Shown: piece after piece, positions 44,174 to 52,471 of the stretch
Numbering within the stretch: the first letter of the stretch is position 1
Layout: the number at the start of each line of letters is the position of its first letter
Assembly (NCBI GenBank): GCA_964483155.1
Contig: CAZAAC010000011.1
Coordinates: forward strand, 1 to 62,302
DNA length: 62,302 nt
Source: JAAYYM01 sp964483155
GTDB lineage: Bacteria > Bacillota > Clostridia > Lachnospirales > Lachnospiraceae
Reading direction: 5' to 3'
Notes under the pieces: model-generated
Told to the model about the DNA's origin: nothing
Database searches by the model: none
What the model saw: only the letters and a program-made list of their open reading frames with translations
Position numbers and translations under genes: made by a program

Positions 44174-44202
44174 TTGACAGGAAAGACTTAAAGCACTATA
44201 AT
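44174..44202 (+). promoter_or_regulatory. Promoter of the perR gene
   Basis: A perfect consensus TTGACA (44174-44179), 17 bases and TATAAT (44197-44202). The sequence TATAATGATA overlapping the -10 resembles a PerR-box half-site (TTATAATNATTATAA) but the other half is poor. Confidence 0.85.
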
Positions 44203-44242
44203 GATATCAGTAACTATTACTATGATTATGGAGGTGATTTTT

Positions 44243-44623
44243 ATGGTTTTAAAATATAGCCGTCAAAGAGAGTCTATCAAAGAATATCTTATGACTAGAA
44301 AAGATCACCCAACTGCAGACATGGTATATATAAATGTAAAAAAGGAATTTCCTAATATAAGTCTTGGCACAGTATACCGTAACCTAACATTATTATCTGA
44401 TATTGGTGAAATTCTCAAATTAAATATGGGCGATGGAGCGGATCATTTTGATGCTAAAATAACTCCTCACAACCACTTTATATGTATCAACTGTGGAAAT
44501 GTAATTGATTTGGAAATTGATGTAGAAATTGACACCTCTACATGCAAAGATTTTAATGGCGAAATTGATGGTCATGTGGTTTATTTCTATGGTAAATGTG
44601 GTACATGTATGAAAAAATTATAA
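44243..44623 (+). CDS. perR: Fur-family peroxide regulator PerR
   Basis: The 126-residue protein has an N-terminal winged helix (HPTADMVYINVKKEFPNISLGTVYRNLTLL) and a C-terminal dimer domain. Two CxxC pairs (CINCG and CGTCM) form the structural zinc site. The regulatory metal ligands include HNH and an Asp 11 residues further on, matching Asp104 of PerR and not the Glu of Fur. PerR represses peroxide-defence genes and is inactivated by iron-catalysed histidine oxidation. I chose the ATG at 44243 because GGAGG lies eight bases upstream. The gene is directly followed by rubrerythrin, a classic PerR target. Confidence 0.92.
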   Translation: MVLKYSRQRESIKEYLMTRKDHPTADMVYINVKKEFPNISLGTVYRNLTLLSDIGEILKLNMGDGADHFDAKITPHNHFICINCGNVIDLEIDVEIDTSTCKDFNGEIDGHVVYFYGKCGTCMKKL

Positions 44624-44671
44624 GGATACTAGCAACAAAACAAACACAAAGAAAGAAACGGAGGTATTACA

Positions 44672-45188
44672 ATGTCAAAATATGCAGGAACAAAAACAGA
44701 ACAAAATTTNNNNNNNNNNAAGAAATAAGTACACCTACTATGCTTCAGCTGCAAAGAAAGCTGGTTACGAGCAGTTAGCAGCTCTTTATTTAGAAACAGC
44801 TGATCAAGAAAAAGAGCATGCTAAATTATGGTTTAAAGAGATTCATGGTGTTAGCACTCTTGAAGAAAATCTTATTGATGCAGCAGCCGGTGAAAATTAT
44901 GAATGGACAGATATGTATGCACGTATGGCAAGAGAAGCAAGAGAAGAAGGCTTTCTTGAATTAGCTAATACTTTTGAGGGGGTAGCAAAAGTTGAAGCTG
45001 CTCATGAGCGACGTTATCTTTTGTTATTAGAGAGTCTGAAAAATGATAAAACATTTAAAGGAAATGCTCCTCTTGGGTGGAAATGTCGCAATTGTGGCTA
45101 TATACACGATGCAGAAGAAGCTCCAAAAGTATGTCCTGTATGTGCCCATCCTAGAGCTTACTTTGAAAGAAAAGTGGAGAATTACTAA
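44672..45188 (+). CDS. rbr: Rubrerythrin, interrupted by an assembly gap
   Basis: The true start is the ATG at 44672 (MSKYAGTKTEQN, with CGGAGG upstream). Ten N at 44710-44719 break the frame. After the gap the frame resumes at RNKYTYYASAAKKAGYEQ and runs through the diiron domain (TADQEKEHAKLW; KVEAAHERRY) to a rubredoxin-like module (WKCRNCGY...VCPVCAHP) at the C-terminus. The missing part should encode about ten residues, including the first iron-ligand Glu (family consensus FAGESQA), which restores the frame. Rubrerythrin reduces hydrogen peroxide in anaerobes. It lies 48 bases after perR. Confidence 0.9.
44710..44719. other. Assembly gap of 10 N
   Basis: The gap lies inside the rubrerythrin gene. 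The reading frames on either side differ unless the real gap length is a multiple of three; about 30 bases would fit the protein family. Confidence 0.95.
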
Positions 45189-45199
45189 TATATTTAAAA

Positions 45200-45240
45200 A
45201 ATCTGTAAGGCTTATTAACAACCTTACAGATTTTTTATTT
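45200..45240. terminator. Bidirectional intrinsic terminator
   Basis: AATCTGTAAGG (45200-45210) and CCTTACAGATT (45222-45232), with T runs in both directions, separate rubrerythrin from the convergent dehydrogenase gene. Confidence 0.92.
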
Positions 45241-45251
45241 TCTACTACTCT

Positions 45252-46208
45252 TTAGCATATTCTGTTTCTTTCTTCTCCATTTATATATGCTTCTATGTTT
45301 AAGAAAACTTCTTCCATTAATCGATTTCTTGCTTCTGTCGCAGCCCATGCAATATGTGGCGTTATAAGAAGCTTATCACTATCTTTGATTTTTAAAAGTG
45401 GATTGTCTATATTCATCGGTTCAACAGACAACACATCAAGCCCTGCCCCTGCAATCACATTTTGTTTCAAGGCTTTTTCTAAATCTTCTTCATTAATAAT
45501 TGGGCCCCTGCCCATATTTATTAAATAAGCTGTTTTCTTCATTTTTTCAAAAGCACTAAAAGTCATAAGATTTCTCGTTTTATCGTTTAATGGTGCATGA
45601 ATAGAAATGATGTCTGATTCTGCAAGTAATGTGTCAAAATCTACTTTTCTATAATCACTAGAATTATTTTCTCCGCTTGTAGAATAGTAAATTACCTTAC
45701 ATCCAAACGCTGCTGCTACAAGCGCGACGCCTTTTCCTATATTTCCAAGTCCAATAATGCCCCATGTTTTATCCTTTAATTCCATATACCTCTTGTCAAA
45801 ATGCGTATATATCTCACATTGTGTATATTTCTCAGACTTAACATAATTATCATAATAATTGAGCTTCTCATATATGTAGAAAAGAACTGCAAACGTATGC
45901 TGAACAACACTTGCTGTAGAATAGTCTTTTACATTACATACAGCAATTCCCTTGCTCTTACAATATACAACATCAACATTATCTGTTCCTGTTGCTGTAA
46001 CACAAATCAACTTAAGATTCGGCAATCCCACTAGTGTCGACTTATTCATTGGAAGTTTATTAATAATAAGTACATCTGCACCCTGCCCTCTTTCTTTAAT
46101 CTGTTCTGCCTTTGTCATATCATATTCAATAAATTCACCTAATCTGTGAAATTTTCTGACATCAACATCAATACCTACATTAATTCTCTCCAATGCAACT
46201 ATTCTCAT
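45252..46208 (-). CDS. D-isomer-specific 2-hydroxyacid dehydrogenase
   Basis: The 318-residue NAD(H)-dependent enzyme has the substrate/catalytic domain with KLICVTATGTDNVD, the Rossmann motif GIIGLGNIGKGVA (near residue 150), INMGRGPIINEEDLEKAL with catalytic Arg region near 230 and the catalytic His in ITPHIAWAATEAR near 285. It resembles glycerate (hydroxypyruvate) or D-lactate dehydrogenases; sequence alone does not settle which. It follows pgi by 47 bases and may be co-transcribed with it. Confidence 0.9.
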   Translation of the reverse strand: MRIVALERINVGIDVDVRKFHRLGEFIEYDMTKAEQIKERGQGADVLIINKLPMNKSTLVGLPNLKLICVTATGTDNVDVVYCKSKGIAVCNVKDYSTASVVQHTFAVLFYIYEKLNYYDNYVKSEKYTQCEIYTHFDKRYMELKDKTWGIIGLGNIGKGVALVAAAFGCKVIYYSTSGENNSSDYRKVDFDTLLAESDIISIHAPLNDKTRNLMTFSAFEKMKKTAYLINMGRGPIINEEDLEKALKQNVIAGAGLDVLSVEPMNIDNPLLKIKDSDKLLITPHIAWAATEARNRLMEEVFLNIEAYINGEERNRIC

Positions 46209-46255
46209 CCTGTATGACCTCCTGTTTTTTTAAAAATTGAGTTCAAACAACTTGA

Positions 46256-47605
46256 TTATAATCTTTTAAGAAGCACTTCTCTTTCAGCCTCATAGCCTGG
46301 CTTGCCAAGTAGTGCAAACATATTCTTTTTATAACTTTCCACACCTGGTTGATTAAATGGATTTACTCCAAGAACGTATCCGCTTACACCACATGCAAAT
46401 TCAAAAAAATAAAATAATTGGCCTAAGTAGTATTCGTTTACTTCTGGAATATTAATTACAGTATTTGGCACATTACCATCTGTATGCGCCAAAATTGTTC
46501 CATTCATTGCACTTTTATTTACAAAATCAACTGATTGTCCTGCTAGATAATTTAATCCATCAAGATCAACCTCTTCTTTTCCAAGAATGATTTCTTCACG
46601 AGAATTTTCAATATTAATGACTGTCTCAAATAAGTTTCTAGAACCGTCTTGAATGAATTGTCCCATAGAATGCAAATCTGTTGTTAAATCAACACTTGCG
46701 GGAAAAATACCCTTCTGATCCTTACCCTCACTCTCTCCATATAACTGTTTCCACCACTCAGATACAAAATGTACACTTGGCTCATAGTTTGCCATTATTT
46801 CAATTGACTTCCCTTTTCTAAAAAGAATATTTCTAATTGCAGCATATTTTAAAGCATCGTTTTCCTCAAAGTTTGTTTCCAAAGCAAGTTTTCTTCCTGC
46901 CTGTGCACCCTCTATTAACTTACTAATATCTGCTCCACTTACTGCAATGGGAAGCAATCCGACCGCTGTTAATACTGAAAATCTTCCTCCAACGTCATCT
47001 GGTACTACAAAACTCTCATATCCCTCCTCTGTTGCTAGGTTTTTAAGAGCGCCTCTTGCTTTATCGGTTGTTGCATAAATTCTTTTTGCTGCCTCTGCTT
47101 TACCATACTTTTCTTCTAACATTTTTTTGAATACTCGAAATGCAATAGCCGGTTCTGTTGTTGTTCCAGATTTTGAGATCATATTAATCGAAAAATCTCT
47201 TTTCCCAATCACCTGTATTAAATGCTTAATGTACGTACTGCTGATGTTATTACCAACAAAATAAATTTCAGGCGTTTTTCTAATTTCACTTGAGATGTTA
47301 TTATAAAAATTGTGTCTTAAAAATTCAATTGCGGCTCTTGCTCCAAGATAGGAACCTCCAATACCTATAACCAATAACACTTCTGAATCTTCCTTGATTT
47401 TATCTGCAGCTTTCAAAATTCGATCAAATTCATTTTTGTCATAATCCTCAGGTAAATCAATCCAGCCTAAAAAACTATTACCTGCCCCCGTTTTTGAAAC
47501 TAATTGCTCTTGGGCGTCAAGAATAATTTTACTCATAATTTTTACTTCTTCATCGCTGATGAAGAAAGAAGCCTTGCTATAATCGTACGTTATTTTATTA
47601 CTCAT
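46256..47605 (-). CDS. pgi: Glucose-6-phosphate isomerase
   Basis: The 449-residue enzyme interconverts glucose 6-phosphate and fructose 6-phosphate. It is the shorter Firmicutes form. Visible motifs: VIGIGGSYLGARA (near residue 80), MISKSGTTTEPAIAFR (near 145), VPDDVGGRFSVLTAVGLLP (near 200) and a C-terminal NPFNQPGVESYKKNMF. AGGAGAG precedes the ATG. It has its own promoter, TTGCTA-N17-TACACT, just downstream of a repeat and gap. Confidence 0.96.
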   Translation of the reverse strand: MSNKITYDYSKASFFISDEEVKIMSKIILDAQEQLVSKTGAGNSFLGWIDLPEDYDKNEFDRILKAADKIKEDSEVLLVIGIGGSYLGARAAIEFLRHNFYNNISSEIRKTPEIYFVGNNISSTYIKHLIQVIGKRDFSINMISKSGTTTEPAIAFRVFKKMLEEKYGKAEAAKRIYATTDKARGALKNLATEEGYESFVVPDDVGGRFSVLTAVGLLPIAVSGADISKLIEGAQAGRKLALETNFEENDALKYAAIRNILFRKGKSIEIMANYEPSVHFVSEWWKQLYGESEGKDQKGIFPASVDLTTDLHSMGQFIQDGSRNLFETVINIENSREEIILGKEEVDLDGLNYLAGQSVDFVNKSAMNGTILAHTDGNVPNTVINIPEVNEYYLGQLFYFFEFACGVSGYVLGVNPFNQPGVESYKKNMFALLGKPGYEAEREVLLKRL

Positions 47606-47675
47606 CTTTAATCTCTCCTTTTGCTACACTTTCCATTTTCTCTAGCTATTAAAATACTTAAAATATCTTTTGATA

Positions 47676-47704
47676 AGTGTAGCAAATACGCACTATTTTA
47701 GCAA
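47676..47704 (-). promoter_or_regulatory. pgi promoter
   Basis: TTGCTA (47699-47704), 17 bases and TACACT (47676-47681) on the minus strand. A perfect nine-base inverted repeat links this -10 region (AAGTGTAGC, 47675-47683) to GCTACACTT at 47623-47631 beside the ribosome binding site. Confidence 0.7.
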
Positions 47705-47716
47705 GACTATATTTCT

Positions 47717-47856
47717 TTCTGTTATTCTGTTATTCTNNNNNNNNNNNNNNNNNNNNNNNNNNNNNNNNNNNNNNNNNNNNNNNNNNNNNNNNNNNNNNNN
47801 NNNNNNNNNNNNNNNNNNNNNNNNNNNNNNNNNNNNTTCTGTTATTCTGTTATTCT
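47717..47856. repeat. Octamer tandem repeat containing an assembly gap
   Basis: The 8-bp unit GTTATTCT occurs twice plus a half copy on each side of 100 N (47737-47836). The gap thus lies inside a tandem array of unknown length. The minus-strand unit AGAATAAC contains TAA, and the first copy supplies the stop codon of the ABC permease gene. Confidence 0.9.
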
Positions 47857-50063
47857 ATTTTACTGTTATCTGCATTTTCTTTTAAATCATCAATTACAAA
47901 TTCGGGGATTTTATCCTTCCATGCATACGCATATCCACTTCTTTGAAACCCATCTTTACTCAGATATTTCACTTCAAACTCGATACTATTCTCTGTTGGC
48001 CTTAGTATACTGTTACTCCATAGAAAATTCGAAATAGAAATGTTATCACATATCTGTTCTATTTTTTGACTATCACTACTACTTTTTTGTGCTTGATACA
48101 ATATTTCACTATTACTATCTTTATATATTTCATCTTTTGTAGACAAATATCCATAATCATATACTCTTATTGTATCAATATTGTCTGCTTGTAAAGTGTT
48201 ATCCATTTCTTCTTCAGAAACACCGATTTCTTTTAATTTGTTTATTGTTTTTGTAAAAGATGGATAAATATAATATCCGTTTACATAATCTTCATAGCCA
48301 TCTGCTTGATAGATAAAATTTAAACGCAGTATTGGCGATTCTTCTGTTAATGTTTTAATTGTTAACTGTCCTAGCTCTTCCAAATAAATATCAAGTAACT
48401 CATTCATGCTTTTATCTTTAATAGAACTAACCTTATCATTCCATACATTGTAGCTATCTATTCTACTAATAATATCCGTATCTTTTATCTTCATCAAAGA
48501 GTATGCTTGTTCTTTATATTCTTTACTCTTATATATACTTGACATCGCATCTATTGTGCTATTGATTGTTGTAGCATAATATCTTGTTACTTCTTTTCCA
48601 TTTTTTAATCTATATCTGATAATAAATGTATTTTTTTCCTCATTATCTTCGTTTAGTTGACTTGTATTTATTCTGGAACTAGCAAATGGTAATAGAGCTG
48701 TTCGCGATATGATACTACTTTCTCTTTCATAATTAAGCTGCTCTATTCCTGCTTTAGCTAATGTGCATACTGTTGATGTGTCCTTTATTTTCATGTTCTT
48801 AAGCATATTGACCTCTTTATCACTATAATTAAGGGTCTCTGTTCCGTCAAATAACGTCTTTACTTCATACCCGCTCATATCTCTGTCAATACTTTGGAAA
48901 ACAACAGCAGCACTTATAATTTCATTTTCTTCTGGTATGTACTTATCATATCCAAGCCAGTCATATTGAAAGCAAATTGAAATTACTGCAGCAATAACAA
49001 GACTTCCTACCAATTGCAATTTATGATTAAATATTGCTTTAAAATCAAATTTATAGATTACTTCAATAACTGCATGACAGATAATTCCTCCAAATAAAAA
49101 ACCAAACCAAAACCATATCCCGCTTAATCCTGTTGACATAGTTTGCAGATACATTCCTCCGGCAAGCGCAATAGGAATAACAACCAATATCCTAACAATA
49201 GGTTCTGTTATTTTATAACTCATTGCTTTGCCTGCGATTTCAGAAGGTCTTTTTTTATACAATATTATTGCCACTACCAATAATATAATGCTTATAAAAA
49301 ATTCTACAAACAAATTTAGCCCCAAATTTATATTTGCAAGCTCATTCTCATATGTTGATGTGAAATAAATCAATGATGATACAGGGGATACAAACGGCAT
49401 AATTAACCATGCATTACCAAATTCATAATTTGCATAGTATGTTAAAAAATACTTACTAAAATATCTATCTGCAATTTGGCACACAGCCGGTCCATAAAAA
49501 AGCAATGTAGTTGTTGCAGCTATACATACTAGCAAATTACCTGTTAACATTACTGCTATAATTGTCAAATGATAAAAGCATAAAAAATGTATTCCTTCAC
49601 CAATAAATGTGATTCCAATCGTTTTCCACATATCTGCACTTAAATAGCCTTGCCTTGCAAGTGTTATAATACTCATCAAAAGTGATACAACATATACAAT
49701 AAAGTATATTACAATACCATTCAGATATGAAACTGCAAATAATTTTTCTCTTTTCACAGGAATACTATGGTATAAGTCAACTTTTCTTTTAGAAAATAAA
49801 TATGTAAACCCTGCTATTCCAAGGACTACTGCAAGTATTGCTGGTAATACTCCATTTCCAAAATAACTCGGACTCATATAATAACTGATTTGATTTCTAA
49901 TTGCTTCCGCTGTCATATTTGTATTACTATACATACCTTCCAGTTGCATTAGCATATGAATTGGATTTACAAAAAGAAACCCAAGAAAAGCTACAACTAT
50001 TATCCATATTTTTTTCTTCATATCTTCCTTTATTAAATTAAAGAATAAGATTTTTGATGTCAT
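47850..50063 (-). CDS. ABC transporter membrane protein, ABC-2 type, with large extracytoplasmic domain
   Basis: I chose the ATG at 50061-50063 (GGAGG nine bases upstream), giving 737 residues. The N-terminal half has six to eight hydrophobic segments in the arrangement of YtrC/YtrD-like ABC-2 proteins. After a last hydrophobic stretch near residue 355, a roughly 370-residue polar C-terminal region follows with no family I can name. It overlaps the ATPase gene by 26 bases and is controlled with it by the YtrA-like GntR regulator. The function is probably export or cell-envelope stress response. The stop codon lies in an octamer repeat array. Confidence 0.82.
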   Translation of the reverse strand: MTSKILFFNLIKEDMKKKIWIIVVAFLGFLFVNPIHMLMQLEGMYSNTNMTAEAIRNQISYYMSPSYFGNGVLPAILAVVLGIAGFTYLFSKRKVDLYHSIPVKREKLFAVSYLNGIVIYFIVYVVSLLMSIITLARQGYLSADMWKTIGITFIGEGIHFLCFYHLTIIAVMLTGNLLVCIAATTTLLFYGPAVCQIADRYFSKYFLTYYANYEFGNAWLIMPFVSPVSSLIYFTSTYENELANINLGLNLFVEFFISIILLVVAIILYKKRPSEIAGKAMSYKITEPIVRILVVIPIALAGGMYLQTMSTGLSGIWFWFGFLFGGIICHAVIEVIYKFDFKAIFNHKLQLVGSLVIAAVISICFQYDWLGYDKYIPEENEIISAAVVFQSIDRDMSGYEVKTLFDGTETLNYSDKEVNMLKNMKIKDTSTVCTLAKAGIEQLNYERESSIISRTALLPFASSRINTSQLNEDNEEKNTFIIRYRLKNGKEVTRYYATTINSTIDAMSSIYKSKEYKEQAYSLMKIKDTDIISRIDSYNVWNDKVSSIKDKSMNELLDIYLEELGQLTIKTLTEESPILRLNFIYQADGYEDYVNGYYIYPSFTKTINKLKEIGVSEEEMDNTLQADNIDTIRVYDYGYLSTKDEIYKDSNSEILYQAQKSSSDSQKIEQICDNISISNFLWSNSILRPTENSIEFEVKYLSKDGFQRSGYAYAWKDKIPEFVIDDLKENADNSKIE

Positions 50064-50940
50064 AACCAACCACCTCCGTTTCGCTAATAAATATTTCTTC
50101 TAAAGATAAAGGAATAATTTCCGAAAATACTGTATCTATAGTCGTTAAAATATTTTCTAGCGTTTCTCTTTCTCCTCGTATTGTCATTGTGTATAAAGAT
50201 CCTCTTTGCTCTATTTTAATTGGATTTGTTAATTCAATAAATTTGTCTTTAAATCCTTCATTTTTAAAAACACATTGGATTTTATGTAAGGAAAGCTTCA
50301 TTTCCTCTAGTTCTTTAGATAGTAGTATTCCACCCTTATGCAATAATCCGACATGATCACAAATATCTTCTAGCTCCCTTAAATTATGAGAGGCTATTAT
50401 GGGCGTCATTTCTCTGTCTTCCATTTCAGCAATAAAAATACTTTTTACTGCTTGACGCATTACAGGATCTAAACCATCAAAAGTTTCATCACATAATAAA
50501 TACTTTGTATTTGAACATATTCCAAGAATAACTGATAATTGCTTTTTCATCCCTTTAGAATATGTGTTTATTTTTCTACCACCATTTAACCCAAACTTTG
50601 TCATAAAAACAAAAAATCTATCGCTATCAAAATTTTCATAGATTCTTTCATAATATTTTTTCATATCATATGGTGTTGCATTAGCAAAAAAATATTGATC
50701 ATCTGATATATAAAATACTTTTTTCTTTGCTTCTTCGTTTTCATAAATGTTCTCTCCATCAATTAAAACGACACCTGCTTCTGGTTTTAGTATTCCGCAT
50801 AGCATTCTTAAAAAGGTACTTTTGCCGGCACCGTTTGTTCCTACAAGTCCAAATACACTTCCCTCCTGTATTACTGCTGTAATATCATCTACTGCTTGGA
50901 TGTCATCAAAATTCTTATATAGTCCGTTTACTTCTATCAT
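50038..50940 (-). CDS. ABC transporter ATPase, YtrB-like
   Basis: The 300-residue ATPase has Walker A GLVGTNGAGKST (near residue 36), a degenerate signature TYSKGMKKQLS (near 128), Walker B KYLLCDETFDGLDP (near 150) and H-loop IIASHNLRE. A YSKGM signature is common in exporters of this class. It overlaps the GntR-type gene by four bases and the membrane protein by 26 bases, forming a tight three-gene operon. The cargo is unknown. Confidence 0.9.
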   Translation of the reverse strand: MIEVNGLYKNFDDIQAVDDITAVIQEGSVFGLVGTNGAGKSTFLRMLCGILKPEAGVVLIDGENIYENEEAKKKVFYISDDQYFFANATPYDMKKYYERIYENFDSDRFFVFMTKFGLNGGRKINTYSKGMKKQLSVILGICSNTKYLLCDETFDGLDPVMRQAVKSIFIAEMEDREMTPIIASHNLRELEDICDHVGLLHKGGILLSKELEEMKLSLHKIQCVFKNEGFKDKFIELTNPIKIEQRGSLYTMTIRGERETLENILTTIDTVFSEIIPLSLEEIFISETEVVGYDIKNLIL

Positions 50941-51311
50941 TCTTCTCTCCCCTTCCCGAAAAACTCTTCAGCTGAAGCTATCATCTCTTCTTTGGATATT
51001 CCTAATTCTTTTATCTTTTTTACTGTTTTTTTTAAATCCTTTAAAACATTTTCTTTTTCATTTACCATCCAAATTCTGTTTGCTGCAACATAATTGCCCC
51101 TCCCTTTTACTGTATAAATAAAACCCGTACGCTCGAGTTCAACATATGCCCTTTGAATTGTGTTGGGATTTATTGATAATTCAATTGCTAAATTTCTAAC
51201 TGATGGCAATTTCGTATCTGCTTCTAATATGCCTCTTACAATCAAATTACGTAATTTTTCGATTACTTGTTCATATAAGGGGCGCTTATCTTGATAATCA
51301 ATTTGTATCAT
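50937..51311 (-). CDS. GntR-family regulator, YtrA subfamily
   Basis: The 124-residue protein has a winged helix (residues about 10-75: PLYEQVIEKLRNLIVRG, KLPSVRNLAIELSINPNTIQ, GRGNYVA) and the short C-terminal helical region of the YtrA subfamily, which lacks the usual effector domain. These proteins repress their own ABC transporter operon and respond to cell-wall stress in relatives. A perfect inverted repeat overlapping the promoter is the likely operator. Confidence 0.92.
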   Translation of the reverse strand: MIQIDYQDKRPLYEQVIEKLRNLIVRGILEADTKLPSVRNLAIELSINPNTIQRAYVELERTGFIYTVKGRGNYVAANRIWMVNEKENVLKDLKKTVKKIKELGISKEEMIASAEEFFGKGREE

Positions 51312-51340
51312 AATCTACCTCTCTCTCTTGATAATTATTT

Positions 51341-51394
51341 GTGTATTAATACATTTAATACACTTAATATACTCGTTTTATTCTTTCTTGTCAA
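51341..51394 (-). promoter_or_regulatory. Promoter and operator of the GntR-ABC operon
   Basis: On the minus strand TTGACA (51389-51394), 17 bases and TATATT (51366-51371) are followed at once by a perfect inverted repeat, GTGTATTAA (51341-51349) and TTAATACAC (51355-51363). The palindrome covers the transcript start, suiting repression by the YtrA-like regulator. Confidence 0.8.
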
Positions 51395-51445
51395 TATTTG
51401 ATTCTTCTATTTAATTTTTTTATGATTATGAGTTATATTTGCATA

Positions 51446-51481
51446 TAAAAAAGTTCGATAATGAGCAACCTCATTTCGAAC
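51446..51481 (-). terminator. Intrinsic terminator of the SRP RNA
   Basis: GTTCG...AATGAG pairs with CTCATT...CGAAC around a short loop and is followed on the minus strand by TTTTTTATATG. Confidence 0.88.
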
Positions 51482-51509
51482 CTCTACTTTTTTATAAATA
51501 CTATTAAAT

Positions 51510-51772
51510 CCGTGCGCCTTGCTTTGAATCACATTCCATATACGTTTCCTTTACACTTAGCTCAACACAGGCAACCTCACGGCACACAGAATCTTCCATT
51601 TAGTGCTGCTTCGTTCCCGACCTGACACGATTCATAGAGTTCTATTGCGTAAGACCCGCGTATCAACACCACTTATAAAAGGCAGCTATATAAAACATAA
51701 TCCGGGGCAAAGCATCACCTCTACTATAGCGGATTGTAGATACAGGGAGCCGCTAATTCCCCGGCTGCACGG
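51510..51772 (-). ncRNA. ffs: Signal recognition particle RNA, long form
   Basis: The minus strand holds the conserved SRP domain IV (GTCAGGTCGGGAACGAAGCA) in a transcript of about 263 bases. The ends pair (CCGTGC at the 5' end, GCACGG at the 3' end), and GCCGGGG...CCCCGG fits the Alu-domain stems. The length is that of the Bacillus/Clostridium 6S-type RNA with an Alu domain. A consensus promoter and terminator bracket it. Exact ends are estimated from the promoter and end pairing. Confidence 0.95.
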
Positions 51773-51779
51773 AAACATA

Positions 51780-51808
51780 ATTATACTAATTTTATGCTTG
51801 TTTGTCAA
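51780..51808 (-). promoter_or_regulatory. SRP RNA promoter
   Basis: TTGACA (51803-51808), exactly 17 bases and TATAAT (51780-51785) on the minus strand; the RNA starts about seven bases further. Confidence 0.92.
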
Positions 51809-51824
51809 TTGCCGAATTTTTCAT

Positions 51825-52337
51825 TTATACCTTTTGTATTTCCTCTTTTTCGTTTTTAGACTTATTCTTTCGTCTCAAATTAACAAAAAAATCCGATAAC
51901 AGATGACTACATTTTTCTTCTAATACCCCTATGACTATCTCAACCTGATGATTAAATTCCGGATTTTGCAAAATATTTAAAATAGAACCTGCACATCCTG
52001 CCTTTGGACTCATGCTTCCAATTACGACTTTATCCATACGTGATTGTACTATTGCTCCCGCACACATTTGACACGGTTCTAGTGTTACATACATAACACA
52101 GCCTTCTAATCTCCAGTCCCCTATTTTTTTACTTGCCTTGTTGACTGCTATTATTTCAGCATGAGATAGTGTATTTTTATCTGTATTTCTACGGTTGTAT
52201 CCCCTACCAATAATTTTGTCTTGATAGACTATTACACAACCAATTGGAACTTCTCCTATGTCATATGCTTTTTGGGCCTGTTTTAAGGCAGCTTTCATAT
52301 ATACTTCGTCTATTGTTATCATTTTATCGTCTTTCAT
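51825..52337 (-). CDS. tadA: tRNA-specific adenosine deaminase
   Basis: The 170-residue zinc enzyme converts wobble adenosine 34 to inosine, mainly in tRNA-Arg(ACG). Zinc ligands and catalytic Glu appear in LSHAEIIAV (near residue 60) and TLEPCQMCAGAI (near 87-98). The C-terminal SDFFVNLRRKNKS tail is rich in Lys and Arg. The start is uncertain: the first ATG lacks a strong ribosome binding site, and a second Met (MITIDEV) lies five codons later. It lies beside the SRP RNA gene, a common Firmicutes arrangement. Confidence 0.94.
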   Translation of the reverse strand: MKDDKMITIDEVYMKAALKQAQKAYDIGEVPIGCVIVYQDKIIGRGYNRRNTDKNTLSHAEIIAVNKASKKIGDWRLEGCVMYVTLEPCQMCAGAIVQSRMDKVVIGSMSPKAGCAGSILNILQNPEFNHQVEIVIGVLEEKCSHLLSDFFVNLRRKNKSKNEKEEIQKV

Positions 52338-52471
52338 TTAGATTAAAGAATCTTCATTATTATCATTGTTATTTTTTATTACACAGAATATAATCAATAT
52401 AGAATCAAAACTGATATATGGATTTTATCATATATTACTAATATATAACTATCTTATCAGAGGAGAACTTC

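Noticed and set aside
44682..45188. Rubrerythrin starting at the ATG at 44682
   Set aside because: It is out of frame with the conserved N-terminus MSKYAGTKTEQN at 44672. The apparent frame arises from the arbitrary gap length.
47717..47856. CRISPR array
   Set aside because: The repeat unit is eight bases with no spacers; it is a simple tandem repeat.
51603..51899. Plus-strand frame across the SRP RNA gene
   Set aside because: It lies over the antisense of a structured RNA and the end of tadA, and its start has no ribosome binding site.
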